From: Selaginella moellendorffii
Taxonomy: Eukaryota > Streptophyta > Lycopodiopsida > Selaginellales > Selaginellaceae
Assembly: GCF_000143415.4 (NCBI RefSeq)
Contig: NW_003314285.1
Span: 1,866,755-1,930,754, forward strand
Direction of reading: 5' to 3'
DNA length: 64,000 bases
Shown here one piece after another: positions 1 to 11,572 of the stretch. Each line of letters begins with the position of its first letter. Positions within the stretch are counted from its first letter, which is position 1. The translations under genes were made by a program, and so were the position numbers. The notes under the pieces are model-generated. The model was given only the letters and a program-made list of their open reading frames with translations. It searched no databases and was not told the DNA's origin.

Positions 1-72
1 AAAAGATTATTCAATAAAATGCATACAATAAAACGAGAAGTAGTGAGGAATAGTTATAAAATCATATAGTAT

Positions 73-1516
73 TGTAATGCACATGGTTTACCCTTTATCC
101 TATGGTGATTATCATAGGATAACCACGAAGTGAAACCTAAACCCTCTATGGGCCATGTGTCATATGCCACATGTCATATGCCATGTGTCCAAAGGATAGT
201 GGTGTGGAACCCAAGTTTCAGGGCCTTGGGCCACTAAACAAAAGAACGGTGCCAAACTCCCAAGCATAGAACCAAGAAGCACTGTGTAAGCAACCAAAGA
301 GAACAACTTAAGAGACGATCCATGGGGTTCAAATATAGAGGGAAAGGGCCCATGAATAAGAGTGCACCCCCTTTTCCAATCGGTTAAGGGTCTTGGGATA
401 CTTGAGGTTAAGTGTCCTTGGGTTTGAATAGTAATGGGCTGAGTGACCTCCCGGGAAGTCCAAACTTAGGAACTTACACACTGGCACTAGAGCACAGAAT
501 AACTCCTAAAAATACAGCCCAAAGAGCGAAGGAACAGGAGCATGAAGCAACTTGGAACACGCAAAACGGAGCCAAACAGAGTTTAGCACTATTTCAACAT
601 ACCGGTGGCCTAAGGCGAGGATATCGGTACTCCACTAGCTAGCATAGTGTAGAGCTTGTGCTTAGACCCAAGCTAGACGTAGAACAAGAACATGTATGCA
701 AGTAGGAGCTAAACTATGCCTCAGATTAGTCAGCCATACCCGAGTTTAGCGCTATTTCAACATACCGGTGGCCTAAGGCAAGGATATCGGTACTCCACCG
801 GCTAGCATAGTGTAGAGCTTGTGTTTAGACCCAAGCCAGACATAGAACAAGAACATGTATGCAAGCAGGAGCTAAACTATGCCTAAGATTAGTCAACCAT
901 ACCCGACCTACCCACTATCCCTACTATATATTTAGAACCCCCCCTGAAGAACACACACTTTGAGCTTTCACCCCAAGCCTCCCTTAGTACCAGGAGTTAG
1001 TCTCTGAAACAAGCTAGAACAAGCTTGAAACTTACTAAATATGGAATTTCTCTAAATTGCGAATTTGGATACAGGACGAACACCATTGTATCTTTACATT
1101 TCGTAGATATGCCAAATGGGCAAATTTAGACACTTTCCATAAATAGCATTTAGAACCGAAATGAGATTAACACAAAAGGCATGATAGCAAAAGTGTTTGG
1201 CAAATACGGTAAACTATCATCTAGCAAATATTAAAGGATCAATCTCAATATCGTGGGGGTTCTTAATACTAACAAGTGCAAGCCAATGACACGAGTTTCT
1301 CAAACCAGGCTGAGTATGCTCAGCAAGAAACATATAAGATTCCTACCTTATGTTTATTCAATTTAAGTGCAATGTTATTGACCAGTTTCTCAACTAGCTC
1401 AAGTGGGAATTGATAATGGGTCCAACAATACTGACCTCTTGCTGTCGTGGCAGTAAGGAAAGAATATCTGAAAAGACTAGTCGACAAGTAACTTTCCCAA
1501 AGTCACATTCGCAACA
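73..1516 (-). mobile_element. Solo LTR of an LTR retrotransposon
   Basis: This segment matches, in reverse orientation, the LTR at 62756-63898 along most of its length. Shared landmarks include the 'cctatggtga' palindrome near the 3' LTR end, the CACGTGG-like repeats, and the terminal sequence around 'gtcacattcgc'. It begins TG (73-74) and ends CA (1515-1516), as LTRs do. No primer binding site lies beyond position 73 and no polypyrimidine tract lies beyond 1516, so it looks like a solo LTR rather than the end of a full element. The flanking 5-mers (agtat / aatat) differ at one base, a possible worn target duplication. It carries an internal 163-bp tandem duplication that the right-hand copy lacks. 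Confidence 0.75.
581..906. repeat. 163-bp tandem duplication inside the left LTR
   Basis: Two adjacent units begin with gtttagc(a/g)ctatttcaac at 581 and 744 and run in parallel for about 163 bp, including the 'accggtggcctaagg' block and the 'aagaacatgtatgcaag' block. The two copies differ at scattered bases, so the duplication is not very recent. The LTR at the right end of the window has this block once only. Confidence 0.85.
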
Positions 1517-2162
1517 AATATATAAGTAGTATTGAGATTTGTTAAAAAATAACCTCCACTCATGTCTATGATGAGTGTTGTTTAGGTCAAGTCTTTCTTT
1601 TTTGGATGCGTAAGCTTAGGCATAACTTCATTTCACGTAAGCTTCCTTCTTTTACTCTACCTAGGAAAATACACAAAATAAAATATTTACCTCTTTATCA
1701 AGTTTCATGCTAACAACCCAAGACTTGTGGATCTCGCACAAACAGTCCACTACTTACTTTCAGTGATAATGAGCTCTGAAGGATTGAAGCACTGCTCAAG
1801 CTCCTTGATACCATCATCACTCATCATAATGACCACTAAGACAGTAGCACTTGTTTATCAGGTCTATTTTTTGGCTTTGTTTGAGTGAGTCCCCGGCCCA
1901 CAACTTGTGGAGAGGCAGACTGCCATGAGCAAATGGTCTGTGAATGCAAGAAACACCACCTGACTTCTCTTAAGTCACTCAGCAGAAAGAGAGCTCTTCA
2001 TCAAAAGAGGAGATCAAGCGACCGGAACAAGTAGAAGGTTATGTTCTCGTACACAATCTTTGTCTTCCTTTGTTAACTTAACTCTGTTGGTCCAGATTTA
2101 ATTGGGGGCAAATCCTCTATGGTTTCACCGCAATGCACAATCGCCACCCTGGAGACTTGTAC
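1517..2162. other. Intergenic stretch, no gene seen
   Basis: No ORF of recognisable family, RNA gene or clear repeat was seen here. It separates the solo LTR from the PPR pseudogene. Confidence 0.5.
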
Positions 2163-2955
2163 TGCCTTGAGAGCTGTGACATAAGTCCTGGAGTCGAGAT
2201 TACACTGAGCCTATGACTCCATCTCCTCGAAGAGCTCGAGATGGTCTCTCTTGACCAGGCCGAGCATCAAGACGTTCCACGATACCACATCCGGCTGCTT
2301 CATCGAATAGAAGATCCTGCCAGCCTCTTCCAAGTCACCGCACTTTGCGAAGACATTGATCAGAGTGTTGGCCATGAACAAGTCCAAAGAATCCACCTTT
2401 CACAGCCCAAGCTCTGGCCTTTCTGAGTGACTCTGCCTTTGACAAGCTTGTCACTGATTTTTTTGCCCTGTTCCCTGGATGCGAGGATGCTGCACACCTT
2501 GAGAGCAGCCACATAAGTTCGCGCATCTGGTCGCAGCTCATTCTTTCAAAAACATCAGAGCTTCTTCGGCCTCACCACTGTCGACATATCCCACCATCAG
2601 TGTATTGTATGATGCCGGCGCTCAGAGTTTGATGCGCTTGAAAACACAAGAGCACCACACTTTGCGTGAGTGTTGCTCACGAAAAGGTCCAAGGCAAAGC
2701 CGAACTTTGCTGCTTCGACGTGAAGAACCGTCCCTCTTTCCAGTGAAACCATCTTCACCAGCTTTCCTGCGACTATCTGGGCATCTTCTTTTGCTGCCAA
2801 GTTCGCACAGGCCTTAAATGCTGTAACAAACGTTCATGCATTCGGAGAACACCTTCCAGGATCTGAAATCAGCTCCAGTGCTTCCTCTTCACCATTGTCA
2901 CAGTAGCAGTGTGGTCCACAGAATCACGTTGTGCACATCCTGTCAAAAACTCCAA
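2163..2955 (-). pseudogene. PPR gene fragment (pseudogene)
   Basis: The minus strand encodes broken pieces of PPR repeats, for example 'DLFMANTLINVFAKCGDLEEAGRI' and 'LDLFVSNTHAKCGAL' (quoted in part), spread over three reading frames. At nucleotide level the segment is clearly homologous to 9306-10173 of the intact PDF-PPR gene downstream, with several short deletions and frameshifts that make it about 70 bp shorter. It has no start, no stop in context and no E-domain end. It is best read as a partial copy of the neighbouring gene, or of a close relative, that has lost coding capacity. Confidence 0.85.
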
Positions 2956-4218
2956 TCTGAAACTCAAACGACTCTCAAAGGGGTCTTTTGAAAACCATAT
3001 CACCGAAATGCAAATGTGGTTGTGAGGAGGGTCACGTGATAGAATAAGTTTCCTCGTTTGGAAACGTTTGCAAACGCATTTCGGTTTATGCATTTGGAAC
3101 GTTTGTGCGTTTTCTTGGTAAGTATGCTCCACGCGGGGACCAAGAATACCCCAATTCTAGAAACCCTCGGCAGCGCCCAAGAGCCCTAAATAATATCGAT
3201 TTTTCTTTTAGGGTTTCTGGGGCCGTCCAAATATTCATAAGAATATCCATCAAATTTTCCCTAAGCATTAAAATATTCATGGCCGTCGGATGGCAGGCTC
3301 GTGGCGCCCTGGCCTGGAGCAGCCAAGGCTGCAGCAGACCAGCTTTTTTCTTCCCTTCCACCGAAAGATTCTGTCAAATGGGATGAATTCCTACAGGAGC
3401 AAAAGCTGTTAAGTTTATCGTGCGGCAATCTTCTTTGCTGGAAGCAGCGTAAATCCATTGTAATTTTGCAAAGACGGTTGGGCATCCTGGACACGCTAAG
3501 ACGTGGGATTGCAACCTGAAGCTCGCTGGAGACTGTCGTGAGCTTTTGTTTGACGATTGGAACCATCGATTTTCTTAATTTTATTTTTTTCTTTTCACCT
3601 TTACAGGAGCTTGGATTGTGACCTTTCCCCAGCTCATTGCCACAGATCATCTGCTCATGATCATGCAGACATCATAACGTACTCAGTGTGAATATTTCTA
3701 CTCCAAAAAACGGTGCCCATCACCAAGCTCTTGCAATGAATGTGCCAGAGCTGAATTGCGTCTTTACAGGTGAACTCGGGGTAGATATTTGATTAGCTGA
3801 GAGAGGAGCTAAAATTTAAAAGAAGAAAGAATAAATCTCTGGAATCTAGGAGCTACAAAGTTCTATAACACAGTTACATGTTGATATAGTGAAATTCTAG
3901 ACATTAACAATCAAGTACCAATGGTGTCTCTCATTTGGCTTGGACAAGAGGGAAGAGGGGATTTTTTTTTCCCTTTAAATTCTTTTCATTTGCACAGCAT
4001 TTCCCTTAACAATGTTTGTGAATCCAGTGTAGAAAGAAAACATAACAAGGAGTTTTACAGTCACTTTTTAACATGGTTGGGTGGTGATATTTTGTCAACC
4101 ATATTTTGCTGGGAGTTTTTTTATCAACTATAGCCCTTGCCAGCCGGGAGGACCACAACGGCAGCATGGATATTTGCCTAGATCCGACGGCTCCAGGCTT
4201 AGGGTTTTGGTTGGCGCT
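2956..4218. other. Intergenic stretch upstream of the NTPase-nuclease gene
   Basis: Short unrelated ORFs only. A telobox-like 'ttagggtttt' lies at 4199-4208, 11 bp before the proposed start codon at 4219, and another 'tagggtttctgg' lies near 3212. No convincing gene was found. Confidence 0.5.
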
Positions 4219-6355
4219 ATGACGAACGGGGATTTAATTTCACTTGAAGAGGGCAAAGCTGCGATTGAGGATCTTTTGAAGCTTAAGGACAGTGATCTCA
4301 CGGATCCGAGCACATCGACAGCCCTGCCATATCCTGGTGTAGGTCGTGCGTGTACGAGGCCGGAAGTAGTTCTCAACTTCGTGGGTAGAACGACTGTACG
4401 AGAACTCCTCATTCGGTGGTACGAGTCCGATTATAACTACGTGATCTATGGGCCCAAAGGCGTAGGAAAGTCGTCCGACTTCAGGGCGCTTTACTGCATA
4501 CTCTTTGGCTGGGTTCATGCCGACAACACCAATGCCGGCCCAATTGCTCCAGCCTCAGCACTGCCTCACGGTAACGCGAAGAAGAAGCGGCTAGTCTACC
4601 TTGTGGGTGAGACGCTCTCGATTGCTGAAACTGAAGCGATGAGAAACGGTTTGCTGTTTTCATTTCTGGCGGAGGGCTCGGACACCGTGATATGTGCTAT
4701 TGAAAAGCTTTCTTCCGTGACAAATGTTACCGATTTTGTGGAGGCCCGTAAGCAGCAGCAGCAGGAGGAGTTTTACTTCTTCGTGGATGGCGGCGAGAAG
4801 CTGGACCCTTTGGACTTCTTTCAGGGACCGGCTTACGATTCCGGGCGGAAGAGTAGCGTTTCTGAGAATTTGGACCGGCTGTTGCGAACTGGGGAGAGGG
4901 TATGGTGGTGTACCGGCCCGAAATCCCGCATTGTGCATGATTATCCGTACTCTATTACTCTACGTCTTGAGCTGTTTGCGTATGTAGACAGGGGCTTCAG
5001 CTTGGTAAGCTTTGGTACTAATACTATTGTCCATCTAACTGATAACGTCCTATGACCAGCCTGAGTTCAACACGTACGCATCCAGGTGTGTGCTTGGAAA
5101 GCTTGAGAGTCGATTGCAAAGCATCGAATACCACACCGGGCTCGTGCCCCTTTTTCTGGAGGCACTATGCGAGTGCTGTGGCCAAGTCACGCGGGATTGG
5201 CTGGACTCGGAGACCACAAGTTGTGCCAGCCTCCGGCAAAGTGTCGGCTTATCAGCACTCTTGGAACCAAGTGAAGAACAGATGGTGGAGCTGCTTAGCG
5301 AGGATGACTACTGGGACAAAGTTCTCCTGAGGTTTGCCCAGCACCGTGAGATTTCAAGAGTTCGCAAGAAGGCGGAAGCTATTCGGCTTGAAGGCGAATG
5401 CCCTGATGCCGCTGCCATGGCATGTCTCGACGCAACTTACGTGCTGGATCCTGTTAGGGGAGTCTACTGCTCCAGCTTTATCGAGAGAATTTACACGAGG
5501 GTGGTGCGTGCCAAGGAAGAGAAAATCAAGCCTTATCAGGATGGAGCTTGGATGGAGTATGCTAGACGGCTCTCGGATCGTGAAGACGTGGAGGTGAATT
5601 GGTCATTTCTTGGCTGGTTGTGCGAGGACGTTCTGGCAAATGTAATTCAAAAGAAGGGGCTCGTGCTCGGTGAGCTGAAGATCTCGGGCCACATCACTGT
5701 GGTGGACTTCAACATTATTCCTTCCTGCAGTATCGAGACCATGTTGAAGATCAGCCCCAACAATGGTTATTTCTACAAGCCATTGGACGTGCGTTTTCCT
5801 TTCGTTGATGCGGTGCTGGCCTGGGTGGACGAGAACTCCCGTCTCCACATTGTGGCTCTCCAGTACACTGTCAATATCGACGAACACATCAAGTCATGTT
5901 GGCAGTTTATGAGCTTGGATTATCTGCGAACCTGGTTTCCGGACATTGACAAGTTTATGACCGCGGACAACGTTAAGCTCCACTATGTGTTCGTGGGATG
6001 TTCCTCCAAGCCCGAGTACAGTGGAGGGATGCAGGAGCCGTGGTCGAGGAGCACGTACGAAACACCTGCATTCCAGCTGCACATTCAGCCGTTTGATGAT
6101 AGATCTTTGCCAGGCTTGAACGCCAAAGACTACAAGCTACTTCATGAGATTGCGAGTAACCGGGTCTGGAAAACTAGTTATGTGGATGCCTGTGACGACG
6201 GGTTTGGACTTCTGGCGTTTGAGAGAGTTGAGCTAGAGAAAATGGCCAAGGAGAAGTTTGGAATGAGAGAGACGGGGAGAAAAGCATTCAGGAACAAGGC
6301 GCTTTTGATAAATAAGATTGTGGAAATGGCTAAAGGTAAGGAAACGAAGCACTGA
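4219..6355 (+). CDS. Crinkler/RHS-type P-loop NTPase with C-terminal REase-like nuclease domain
   Basis: Two exons (4219-5004, 5060-6355) joined by a 55-nt phase-0 GT-AG intron give 693 residues. The only in-frame ATG near the 5' end is at 4219. The N-terminal half holds a Walker A motif (YGPKGVGKSS, about 77-86) and a Walker B-like strand FYFFVDGGEK (about 185-194), followed by WWCTGPKS (about 229). The C-terminal half has a conserved-looking core with D512 in FPFVDAVL and Q530-x-T532 in ALQYTV followed by H538, the pattern expected of the restriction-endonuclease fold in Crinkler-RHS (CR) proteins. E451 in an upstream helix could complete the site. CR proteins occur in oomycetes, fungi, trypanosomes and some early plants, as effectors or retroelement-linked proteins. 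Activity and target are not shown here. No signal peptide is apparent. The family assignment is from motif pattern, not a search. Confidence 0.65.
5005..5059 (+). other. 55-nt intron of the NTPase-nuclease gene
   Basis: GTAAGC donor, 'gtactaatac' as a near-ideal branch site and CCAG acceptor. Removing it joins the NTPase and nuclease halves in frame (FSL followed by PEF). Confidence 0.85.
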
Positions 6356-6950
6356 GCGTTTGTTCATGAATCAAGAGTAATAAAACATACTAATGATTGT
6401 CCACGATCACCCTCCGATCATGCTCAGGACACTTGATCCAGCAAAATATTCTTTGAGAATAATTTCCATGAGCTTTTTATTTATGTCCCGTCATCACAAT
6501 CCCACATCACATGGTAGTCTGAGCGGTGAGCGTGCATGCAAGCGGCATGGGCAGTCGCAGGCTGCAAGCACCGGTGGTGGTGAGCGGCAAGCTACAAGCA
6601 GCTGCGAACGACAAGTGGCAACGAGCTGCGAGCTGCAAGGGTTTAGAAGGAGCTCGAACATGGGAGGATTGACCTTTGTGCACTGCTGTCTGTGTATGTG
6701 TGGGGGGAGGAGTTTATTCCTGGCAGAAACAACCACATGCCTCCATCAATCATTTGCTGCCTTCAGTTTTCCCGGGCAACTCACTTCCACTTCTCTCATG
6801 CCACTCACCTCTAGAGGCTTGCAGCAGTACTGCTTGCTCACGGTCCCAGAGCTAACGCAGCAGATGTGGGACGCCAAGAATATGATGTGCACTGCGGACC
6901 TATATGTATCTATCATAGGCAATCCGAACTTGGTGTATTTATATGTTCAA

Positions 6951-7006
6951 AATTATAATGCACACAATCAAGTTTCAATTGCTATTATAGCAATCAAAAT
7001 ATAATG
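6951..7006. repeat. Short palindromic AT-rich repeat, copy 1
   Basis: The core attgctat-t-atagcaat is a perfect inverted repeat, bounded by ataatgcacacaatc and (inverted) ataatgc. It shares 'caagtttcaattg' with the inverted copy near 61903-61960. Confidence 0.6.
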
Positions 7007-7748
7007 CAGTTGAAAACAATTTTCTTTTTTTGCAAATGTGTAAATAAATGTGTAATCACATATTTGTTGCCACAATTTAGAGTAATGTAAATTGTAATAT
7101 ACAAAATGTTTTAAACCTGAAAAAAGCTCATTTAACATTTGCATAATTCATACATTTCCTTAGTCGGGCACGTAAGTAATTTAATATGGCAAGTAGCACC
7201 TACTATAAATACTTCTTCAACTTTCAGATAACTTATTAAGTGGTTTACTTCCAATGTGCTCCCATCTTTGCCACTGGCATATTTGCTCAAGCTGTAGTCC
7301 AAGCTCTCTTTATGGTAAACCCTATAGGAACCACTACCACCTTTGGAATTCTGATCACTTGAACTATAGTCCAAGCTCTCTGATTATAGTGGTGATGGTG
7401 ATCATGCTGGCAACTGTCATGCTTTCAGTGGTGTCTCGCTGACAAAAATCTTACTCAGTTGCCGAGGAAAAATCTTCCAATGGTCACAATACATGCCTTC
7501 AGTGCTCCTTGAGCTGTACTAAAATCTCCCTAGGATACAAGTACTTGTTCAAGTGACTGTGGTTAACCACCTAGAGCTTGCTGTGCTCCTGGCCACCATC
7601 AAGCTCCTCTTCAACCCCTCCTAGTACAATGCCACTGCACTAGTGCCCAATCGTGTGCTCAAAATCCACACTCAATGTATACTTGGTGACATCACTTTGT
7701 CTAGGATGACATGCATTCTTGCGTGTCATGCCCCAGTCCCATGCAAAA

Positions 7749-7820
7749 AAATATTATGCACACAATCATGTATAGATTATTATTATAGCAATAGAAATGT
7801 GATTGCTTGCATAATATTTT
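7749..7820. repeat. Short palindromic AT-rich repeat, copy 2
   Basis: Arms atattatgcacacaatc (from 7751) and gattgcttgcataatat (from 7801) are nearly perfect reverse complements around a roughly 32-nt loop. They resemble copies 1 and 3. The layout fits a foldback or MITE-like element about 70 bp long. Confidence 0.6.
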
Positions 7821-8677
7821 TGTATACAATTAAAAACAAAAAAGTATATCTGCACATGCTTAAATAGAAAACTACTTTGAGATACAAAAGATAAGCAGTT
7901 TATGAATATGTGATTGTGCATCGACTGTCTATATAAGAAAAATTAAAGAAACTAAGCTTCATATAAGACAAACTAAAGAGTATTCCAGCTTTTAGATTTT
8001 TGTAAATTTTTGTAACGTGATCTGGAGCTTTTCATTTGCGTGGAGGATTGCCTTGCTTGTGCTGGGCATAAAGTTTCTCTTTGAGCCACTTGCAGCAACA
8101 TCGCTCTTGTTGGTTCAAATCTGGAGGTTACCTGTGCCATTGTTGCTACCTTCAAGAGCAAGGCATAATACATTTGTGTTGCATGGTCATTACCATGCCG
8201 CAACAGATAACAATTAACAAAAATACATCCTCTTACACCTTTGAAGAAATGCAACTCCTTGACCCTATCACCATACATCCTGTGTGCGGAAGGATTGTTC
8301 TTGTACATGGAAGTAAGTTGCATCCTTCTTTCCCATCTCCTCAATGCTGTGGCAACTTGTGCTGAGCTTGATCTTCCTAATATTATCTTCCACGCTCTTG
8401 ATCATAAGTTAAGGTTCCTCCGGCTCCTCAAGTAGACCTGGTCACCATTGCCAGTTTTCTTCCTCTTGATATCATTTGTTGCACCAAATTCTCCAGGTTG
8501 CTGACAGCTGCTACGAAGAGCTCTAAATTGTGGGAGGATTCTACTTTGAAACCGGAGAGACAAAAGTATGAGTCCTCTAGAATCACAGTCACAAGTGATG
8601 AAGAGCTTTTCACAAACACCACGGTTCCATCTACAAACTATATGTCTTCCCCGCGCTTTCAAGATTTAAATTGTTCT

Positions 8678-11476
8678 CTACAGTGTGTTGCCCATGAGCA
8701 CGTATGCGGCGGATTCTTTGCAATCCAGCCGCTGGAGCGCTTCGAAAGCGATCCTTCCCACTCGCGAGTTCTTCCACTTGTGGCAAGCGCTCAAGATCAT
8801 CGTCCAGGTGACGCAGTTCGCAGCGTGAGGCATCCTGTCTGCCATAGCCAGTGCTTCCTCGATCCTGTTCGCTCGCCCCAGAGCATCGATCAAGCAGTGG
8901 TAGTGCTCCAGCCCCGGTTTGATCCCGTTCTTGCTCCACATCTCGTCGAAGAGCCGCTGTGCCTCGTTGATCAAACCGGCGTGGCTGCAAGCCGTGAGAA
9001 GGCAGAGGTAAGTGATCCCGACTGGCTTCACTCCTCGCTCTCGCATTTGCGAGAACACGTCCAGCATCGTGCCTGTTGCATTGTCTCCGCCACCTTGCCT
9101 GCCATAGCCGGCGAGCAGCGAGTTCCAAGCCACCACGTCTTTGGGAGCTTTGATGGAGTCGAAAACCTCGCGAGCTTCACTCATGCTCCCGCATCGGCTG
9201 TAGAAATCCACCAGGCTGGTTGCGAGGATCCCATCGCTCTCGTCCAGGCCGAGCTCGCGGATGACTTCGTGGAGAGCTCGTCCCGTTTCTAAGGCCCCGA
9301 CGCTTGCGCAGGCCTTGAGAGCTGCGACGTAAGTCCTGGAGTCGGGATTACACTGAGCCTGTGACTTCATCTCCTCGAAGAGCTCGAGAGCTAGCTTGCC
9401 TTGGTCTCTCTCGGCCAGGCCGAGCATCAAGACGTTCCACGATACCACGTCTCGCTGCTTCATCGAGTAGAAGATCCTGCGAGCCTCTTCCAAGTCGCCG
9501 CACTTTGCGAAGACGTCGATCAGAGTGTTGGCCACGAACAAGTCCGGAAAGAATCCACCTTTCACAGCCCGATCGAAAAGACCTCTGGCCTTTCCAAGTG
9601 ACTCCGCCTTGACAAGCTTGCCACTGATTTCTTTGCCCTGTTCCCTGGATGCGAGGATGGTGCACGCCTTGAGAGCAGCCACATAAGTTCGCCCATCTGG
9701 TTCGCAGCTCATTCTTTCGAACAGCGCCAGAGCTTCTTCGGCCTCACCACTGTCGACGTATCCCAGCATCAGTGCGTTGTAAGATGCCGGAGCTCGGATT
9801 TTCATGCGCTTGAAAACACTGCGGCCAGCTTCAAGAGCACCACACTTCGCGTACATGTCGATCAGAGTGTTGCTCACGAAAAGGTCCGAGGCAAAGCCGG
9901 ACTTTGCTGCTTCGACGTGAAGAGCCGTCCCTCTTTCCAGTGAAACAATCTTCACCAGCTTTCCTGCGACTACCTGCGCATCTTCTTTTGCTGCCAAGTT
10001 CGCACAGGCCTTAAATGCTGCCACAAACGTTCGAGCATTCGGAGAACACCTTCCAGGATCTTGCAGCATTCTTGAGATCAGCTCCAGTGCCTCCTCCTCT
10101 TCACCATTGTCACAGTAGCCTGAGAGCAGTGCGGTCCACGAAATCACGTCGTGAGTCCGCATCCTGTCAAAAACTCCACGCGAAAGTGCCATGCTCCCGC
10201 ACTTCGCGTACACATCGACCAGCATGTTGCTCACGAAGATGTCCGCTTCGAGCTGTTTCTCCACTGCCCGAGAATGTAAGGCCAATCCTTCTTCCAGAGC
10301 TTTAGATTTCACAAGCTTCCCATCAAACTTTCTAGATTGTTCTGTCGCTGCAAGATCAGTGCAGGCCTTGAGAGCTGCTACGAAAGTCCGAGCGTTCGGC
10401 TCGACATCTGATTCTATCAGCTCCACGAACAGCTTCAACCCGAGCTCACCACTTCCATTTTCTGCGTATCCAAGAATCATTGCGTTCCACAGAGCAACGT
10501 CCTTGTCGGAGAAACCGTCGAAGACTGCCCGAGCAGATGATAGACTTCCGCACTTCGAATACATGTCCACTAAGCCACTGGCCACAAATCTGTCCGAGTC
10601 ACACCTGTTCTTCAAAGCCAAGCTGTGAACAGCCATTCCTTTCTCCAGAGTCTGAATCTTCACAAGCTCTCGAAAAACTTCCCTTGATCTTTCTGCCGCA
10701 GCCAGGCTGGAGCAAGCTTTCAGTGCAGAAACAATCGTCCAGGAGTCCGGTGACAAATGGTCTTCTGCTTGCATTTTCTCAAAGAGTTCCAGTGCTGTTT
10801 CTCCGTCACCATTTTCAGCATAGCCAAGTATCACAGTGTTCCAGGACACTGCATCCCGCTTCTGCATACCGTCAAACACCTTCCGGGCATCCTCCATGCG
10901 TCCACACTTCGAGTACATGCCGACCAACGAGCTTGCCACGAAGATGTTGGAGTCCTTCCCATTTTCCACAGCAACCGCATGAAGTTTCATGCCCCGAGCC
11001 CAGTTTCTCGAGCCAGTGCAGGCTTTCAATGCGGCTACTAGGCTGGAGACGCTCTCGCGATGTTGATTTGAGCGACTTTTACTCTGCCTGGTACCGTCAC
11101 TGTCAGTGCTCTGAGTTTTCTTCTCAAAGATAGGCTCCTCACCATCTCTGTACTGTGCTCGGGCTTTGAAATTTGAAACCTTCAAGCACTTGAGGCCGAG
11201 CTTTGCCCATTTTGGACAAAACGAGGAAGCAATCCTGAGCGTGGCACCTGATTGTGCGTGCTTGAAATCGTGCTGCGAACCATGTAGCTGCAGTAAAGAC
11301 CCATCCCATGAAAACTAAGAAAACAATACAGAAGCACTTACGTTGTGGTTCCTGTTGTCCCACCATTGAGATGGGTCTTCAAACAATTGACGCCATTGAA
11401 GCTCTTCTTGAGCCTTGCTCACTTGAGAGTCCTGGATTGTGGCAGATAGGAACGTTGTCGCAGCCATGACATCCAT
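8678..11476 (-). CDS. PDF-motif / PLS-E pentatricopeptide repeat fusion protein
   Basis: Two exons (minus: 11476-11342, 11287-8678) separated by a 54-nt intron give 914 residues from the ATG at 11476; a second Met follows at 11467. The N-terminus reads LFEDPSQWWDNR, then after the splice HDFKHAQSGATL. This aligns without gaps to the PDF motif of plant organellar single-stranded DNA-binding (OSB) proteins. It is followed by PLS-type PPR repeats (for example LVAALKACTGSRN, SNIFVASSLVGMYSKCG) and a C-terminal E domain (HYHCLIDALGRANRIEEA, then TWTMILSACHKWKN), with no DYW domain. PLS-E PPRs bind organellar RNA and commonly direct C-to-U editing. The PDF motif contributes to ssDNA binding in OSB proteins. 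A fusion of the two is unusual. An upstream spliced exon would join it in frame behind the stop codon of the next PPR gene. Confidence 0.8.
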
Positions 11477-11481
11477 CCCCA

Positions 11482-11544
11482 CTGAAATGAAAGCAGGAGT
11501 TGGAAAACAAAGAAAACTCACAATGTTACAAAAATCAAACTCAC
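11482..11544 (-). other. Candidate intron between two tandem PPR genes
   Basis: On the minus strand, a GTGAGT donor follows '...tccaaaactg' and a TTTCATTTCAG acceptor precedes TGGGGATGG. Splicing keeps the frame from just after the TGA of the upstream PPR into the PDF-PPR gene. It is either a 5'-leader intron of the downstream gene or part of a shared transcript. Confidence 0.6.
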
Positions 11545-11572
11545 CAGTTTTGGATTCGAGAGCTCCTGTTCG

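Larger units (their letters stand above)
6356..8677. other. Gene-poor interval with short palindromic repeats
   Basis: No convincing gene. The open frames at 6393-7004 (+), 7973-8344 (-) and 8402-8662 (-) have no recognisable domain and look like chance ORFs or worn remnants. Two small AT-rich palindromic repeats are present (listed separately). Confidence 0.5.

Noticed and set aside
6393-7004. 203-codon plus-strand ORF after the NTPase-nuclease gene
   Set aside because: No domain, irregular composition, and it runs into a palindromic repeat. Probably 3' flank of the preceding gene.
7973-8662. Two minus-strand ORFs (7973-8344, 8402-8662) as exons of one gene
   Set aside because: I found no family resemblance and no convincing splice pair joining them. 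Left as unassigned sequence.
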